From UBA1231 sp045123185 (GTDB taxonomy: Bacteria; Bacillota_I; Bacilli_A; ML615J-28; CAG-313): 16,954 nucleotides of DNA. The stretch covers positions 1 to 16,954 of the forward strand of contig JBGVIL010000109.1 of assembly GCA_045123185.1 (NCBI GenBank). The letters are read 5' to 3'. The translations under genes and the position numbers were made by a program. The notes beneath the pieces are model-generated. The model was not told where the DNA came from and did no database searches. It was given only the letters and a program-made list of their open reading frames with translations. Every line of letters starts with the position of its first letter. Positions within the stretch are counted from its first letter, which is position 1. Below, in pieces: positions 14,293-16,954 of the stretch.

Positions 14293-14327
14293 AATGGGTT
14301 AGATAAAATCTAACCCATTTTTTATTT
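14293..14327 (+). terminator. Terminator after rpsT
   Basis: AATGGGTTAGAT and ATCTAACCCATT form a perfect 12-base-pair stem around three A residues, followed by TTTTTATTTT. The region from here to the next gene (14328-14490) is very AT-rich and shows nothing I can support. Confidence 0.92.
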
Positions 14328-14490
14328 TACATTATTTATTTAAACACAAATCAATTCACAAAAACAAATTAATTATAATAACTTACTATTTTTAAAATAT
14401 TATCGTATTATTAAATGATTACTATTACATAATTACTATAATTTTCAATATCACAAATATAATAAATTATCCAAATAACATATCATATAA

Positions 14491-15015
14491 CTAATTCTTA
14501 CCAAAATATGATTCAGATGTTTTACTTTTTAAAAATCCAATTATCATTTCGTCTTTTGTATGTAAAGCAAGAAATTTTTTATTTTTTAACAAAACAATAA
14601 TGTATTCATCCACAATCTCAAAATATCTAATATCAGCATATTCAAAATTTGTTATATTATTTTCACCATGTATAGATAAAAATCTATCTTCGTTCAATAT
14701 GTATTTGGCTGTCCAATTCACATTGGAATTTTTTCGAAATATTTTATCAACAGTTATTTTGATTCTTTTATCGCTCTTTTTATATGAACATAATATACCA
14801 ATTATTACCATTATATAAAAGAAAACTGACGTAAACACATTATCAATTGTTTTAGGATTTATTATCCCTAAAACTATAGCAATTGTTACTAAAACAAAAC
14901 ACATTATAGTTAATAAAATTCTCAAATTTTTATTATGCTTGTTTAAAAACCTGTAATAAACTTTATAACATTTAAAGAAAACGTCTTTAGTATATTCTGT
15001 AATGATTTCAAACAT
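14491..15015 (-). CDS. YcxB-like membrane protein
   Basis: This is a 174-residue membrane protein with two adjacent helices at about residues 32-50 and 62-80, joined by a short loop, with long cytoplasmic ends. The C-terminal half (about 85-165) has the beta pattern of YcxB-like proteins: ITVDKIF, then ENNITNFEYADIRYFEIVDEYIIVLLKNKKFLALHT, recognised by YADIRYFEIVDEYIIVLL, and a closing IIGFLKSK helix. The family has no established function. An AAAGGAAA ribosome binding site is well placed before the ATG. It lies downstream of the Rhs region on the same strand after a 342-base gap, so it may belong to that accessory segment. Confidence 0.65.
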   Translation of the reverse strand: MFEIITEYTKDVFFKCYKVYYRFLNKHNKNLRILLTIMCFVLVTIAIVLGIINPKTIDNVFTSVFFYIMVIIGILCSYKKSDKRIKITVDKIFRKNSNVNWTAKYILNEDRFLSIHGENNITNFEYADIRYFEIVDEYIIVLLKNKKFLALHTKDEMIIGFLKSKTSESYFGKN

Positions 15016-15357
15016 GTTATTTATTTCCTTTCTTAGAGATTACTAAATATAAAATTAAGCAAATTACAGATACTCTATATAATGTAATCATAACATAAAG
15101 ATGAAAATATTGTGTTCTACTATAGTGTTAATTACAAAAAATACATTCGTAAATTCAAAGTAATCAAAAGCTATATATAAAATATCATCTTAATGTATCT
15201 TCACCAAGCAAAGTTTGATGTACTTCATAAGAATCATATCATTTTTATAAAATATAATCTAATAATATAAATAAAATAATCCTAATCATTGAAGTATAAT
15301 GCAAGTCTATATAATTTATGAACTTAGGAAATGATATTTCTATCATTTGCCGGGTTT
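15016..15357. other. AT-rich intergenic region without a gene
   Basis: No open frame with a ribosome binding site is visible on either strand. The one structured element is a hairpin, AAATGATA (15329-15336) with TATCATTT (15341-15348), whose loop reads GAAA on the minus strand. It lies just after the end of the upstream membrane-protein gene. It lacks a T run on the minus strand, so it is a poor terminator but may protect the mRNA end. A short GC-rich block, GCCGGG, follows at 15349-15354. Confidence 0.5.
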
Positions 15358-16041
15358 TTATTTTATATTAATTTTATAATCACTTAAAATAACTAATCTA
15401 TGCAAATCACAATCATATGCAATAAATATACATTCATATTTCCCACTTGATGGTAATATATTATATTCATTACATGTTATATTATAGAATAAGAAATATT
15501 CAAAAACTACAGATTCATATTGAATGTTTAGTGGTAACAAACTTTTAATTTCAAGTTTTAATTCTTTTTGCCACAGTTGATTATTTATTATTTCTTGTTC
15601 AAATACATCTTTACTTTCATTATCAACAATTTTTAAGTAGGTTATGTTGTATAAATCAAACTTATTTGTTGCTACTTTAATTTCATCAGGAATTATAAAA
15701 TTGACTTTTTCTTCAATAATTGATACTTCTTTTACATCGTATGAAACGACTCTATTGAATATAAATCTGTAAGAACCAAAAATTATTAGCAATGGCAAGC
15801 AAATAAATGAAATAATAAAATTCTTTTTATATTTTTGTTTGTCATTTTTAAGTTTGAACCCAATTATTATTGATAGAATTCCAATAGGAATAAATAATAA
15901 CATCACCCAAGAATATCTTATTATCCCTGCAACCCCAAATATATCTACTTCTCCTATTGTACAAGTTAGAGAAAAAGAAACTATTGGGGAGATTAAAGTT
16001 GCCCAAAACAACATATTTCCTAAAACTCTTTTTGTATTCAT
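15358..16041 (-). CDS. Unknown three-helix membrane protein, candidate immunity protein of the Rhs gene
   Basis: I do not recognise this 227-residue protein. It has three hydrophobic helices at about residues 8-27, 42-62 and 72-94, with KLKNDKQKYKKN between the second and third as a cytoplasmic loop. About 130 polar residues follow, which should lie outside the membrane by the positive-inside rule. The outside part is rich in Ile, Asn and Glu and contains two cysteines in YNITCNEYN and GKYECIF that might pair. The ATG is 15 bases after the Rhs stop codon, with an AGAAAGGA site in the gap, so it is co-translated with that gene. That position is where immunity genes of polymorphic toxins stand. 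The role is inference from position only. Confidence 0.6.
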   Translation of the reverse strand: MNTKRVLGNMLFWATLISPIVSFSLTCTIGEVDIFGVAGIIRYSWVMLLFIPIGILSIIIGFKLKNDKQKYKKNFIISFICLPLLIIFGSYRFIFNRVVSYDVKEVSIIEEKVNFIIPDEIKVATNKFDLYNITYLKIVDNESKDVFEQEIINNQLWQKELKLEIKSLLPLNIQYESVVFEYFLFYNITCNEYNILPSSGKYECIFIAYDCDLHRLVILSDYKINIK

Positions 16042-16056
16042 ATTATTTTTTCCTTT

Positions 16057-16954
16057 CTAATTAGCTAATTGAAAGTTTGGAACAGGGCTTGTATCACCTG
16101 TTGTTATAAACTTATAAATCCAGTAAATTACTGCAACTAAAGATCCAGTATTTAAACCAATAGTTAAACCCCATGTCTTAGTCATACCATTTCCTAAGTC
16201 AGTATCCCAGCCAAAAGTAAATGAAGTTCCTCCTATTAAATTTATATCAGTACCAATACTAAATCTTCCTATATGAACTTGGTTTCCCATTCCGATAGTT
16301 TCAACATATGTTTCTACACCAAGAATATCAAATAAATTTATTCCAACACCTGCATAATATGTTGTTTTAAACAAGTTCATTACATCAGATGTACTTCCCG
16401 CAAAAGCATATAGTATCCCTGATTGTCCTTGTGTTTCCGTAGTATACGAAGAACAACCAAATCTTCCAAAAAAATTTGTGGCAATATATGGAGAAGTATC
16501 CCATCCGGCAGATGTTCTTAATTCATATCCAAACAAATTAAATCCACTGGATTTTGATGATAATGTTTTTGCCATTTGTTTAACTGCATTACCACTTATT
16601 TTGTTTCCAGCTAAGCCACCTGAAAAAATAGATGAAATAGTAATTGAACTGCTAGAAGAAACGGGTCTTTGTTTGTAGTTTACTGGATCGTTGTTGCAAT
16701 ACGCATATAGATTCAATCCATTGATACTTTCAGGATCTAGATATTCTACATCATCGGGACTTATAAATCTACATAATTCAGGAGAATAATATCTAGATTT
16801 ACAGTAAAATAATCCCGTTTCCACATCATAGTAATATCCACGATATCTGAATGGGTTATTATTAATAATATAGTTATCATCATCAGATAAATTATTTTGA
16901 ATGTAATTAGTTGTTGAGTTTCCCCACGCATCATAATCATATTCCGCTAAAATT
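16057..16954 (-). CDS. Rhs/YD-repeat protein, C-terminal part with variable tip (runs off the right edge)
   Basis: The frame is open to the right edge and gives the last 298 residues of a much larger cell-surface protein. A GTG near 16824 is in frame but internal. Residues 4-14 (EYDYDAWGNST) and 34-91 (NPFRYRGYYYD, ETGLFYCKSRYYSPELCRFISPDD, NLYAYCNNDPVNY) are the Rhs-associated core, marked by FRYRGYYYD and RYYSPELCRFISPDD. In this family the core ends the repeat shell that encloses a toxin tip. The expected DPxG junction is replaced by DPVNYKQRP. The following 200 residues are unrecognised: Ser- and Gly-rich, with repeated short beta-like strands (HIGRFSIGTDINLIGGTSFTFGW) and a hydrophobic helix at about 269-285 near the end. 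A role as a contact-dependent toxin is inferred from family and layout. Confidence 0.85.
   Translation of the reverse strand, partial: ILAEYDYDAWGNSTTNYIQNNLSDDDNYIINNNPFRYRGYYYDVETGLFYCKSRYYSPELCRFISPDDVEYLDPESINGLNLYAYCNNDPVNYKQRPVSSSSSITISSIFSGGLAGNKISGNAVKQMAKTLSSKSSGFNLFGYELRTSAGWDTSPYIATNFFGRFGCSSYTTETQGQSGILYAFAGSTSDVMNLFKTTYYAGVGINLFDILGVETYVETIGMGNQVHIGRFSIGTDINLIGGTSFTFGWDTDLGNGMTKTWGLTIGLNTGSLVAVIYWIYKFITTGDTSPVPNFQLAN

Noticed and set aside
15101..15163. Twenty-codon open frame on the plus strand in the gap before the Rhs region
   Set aside because: It has no ribosome binding site or promoter and an unremarkable composition.

Overview
This window comes from a low-G+C, spore-forming member of the Bacillota. 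It is very AT-rich, sigma-A-type promoters are easy to see, and TGG codes for Trp while TGA acts as a stop, so the code is the standard bacterial one rather than the Mycoplasma one. The spore protease gene gpr next to rpsT is the strongest taxonomic clue, because the pair is also adjacent in Bacillus. The AT-richness and compact style suggest an Erysipelotrichia- or Mollicutes-related Bacilli lineage from a host gut; that placement is inference.

Left part (1-2073): the N-terminal part of a GNAT acetyltransferase gene runs off the left edge. Next comes a spacer with tRNA-like repeats and a terminator, then five tRNA genes in one minus-strand transcript, in the order Leu(TAG), Asp(GTC), Arg(ACG), Pro(TGG), Gly(TCC), all with encoded CCA. 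Upstream of them lies a fold-type I aminotransferase.

Core part (2085-14286): a secreted phosphodiester-glycosidase-family surface protein lies upstream of the aminotransferase and downstream of efp. efp and ispH are divergent. An ABC exporter pair (NatAB-like) converges on ispH and diverges from the M3 peptidase pepF. pepF converges on the pgsA-recA operon. An iron-type alcohol dehydrogenase, a small membrane-anchored protein and gpr follow on the minus strand, and rpsT is divergent from gpr. Three convergent or terminal gene ends share a hairpin with the stop codon inside or next to the stem, which shows how compact the region is.

Right part (14287-16954): an accessory segment. On the minus strand an Rhs/YD-repeat protein enters from the right edge and ends in an unrecognised variable C-terminal region. 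Fifteen bases later a gene for a three-helix membrane protein with an extracytoplasmic domain begins. A 342-bp AT-rich gap then separates it from a YcxB-like two-helix membrane protein. The layout resembles a polymorphic toxin tip with downstream immunity candidates, and it is the least explained part of the window.

Nearly every housekeeping transcript has a recognisable promoter (TTGNNN, 17-18 bp spacer, TATAAT or a close variant, often with an extended TG) and a strong Rho-independent terminator. Several translation starts were moved to the codon preceded by a Shine-Dalgarno sequence (efp, rpsT, the aminotransferase), and the Rhs reading frame was extended to the window edge.
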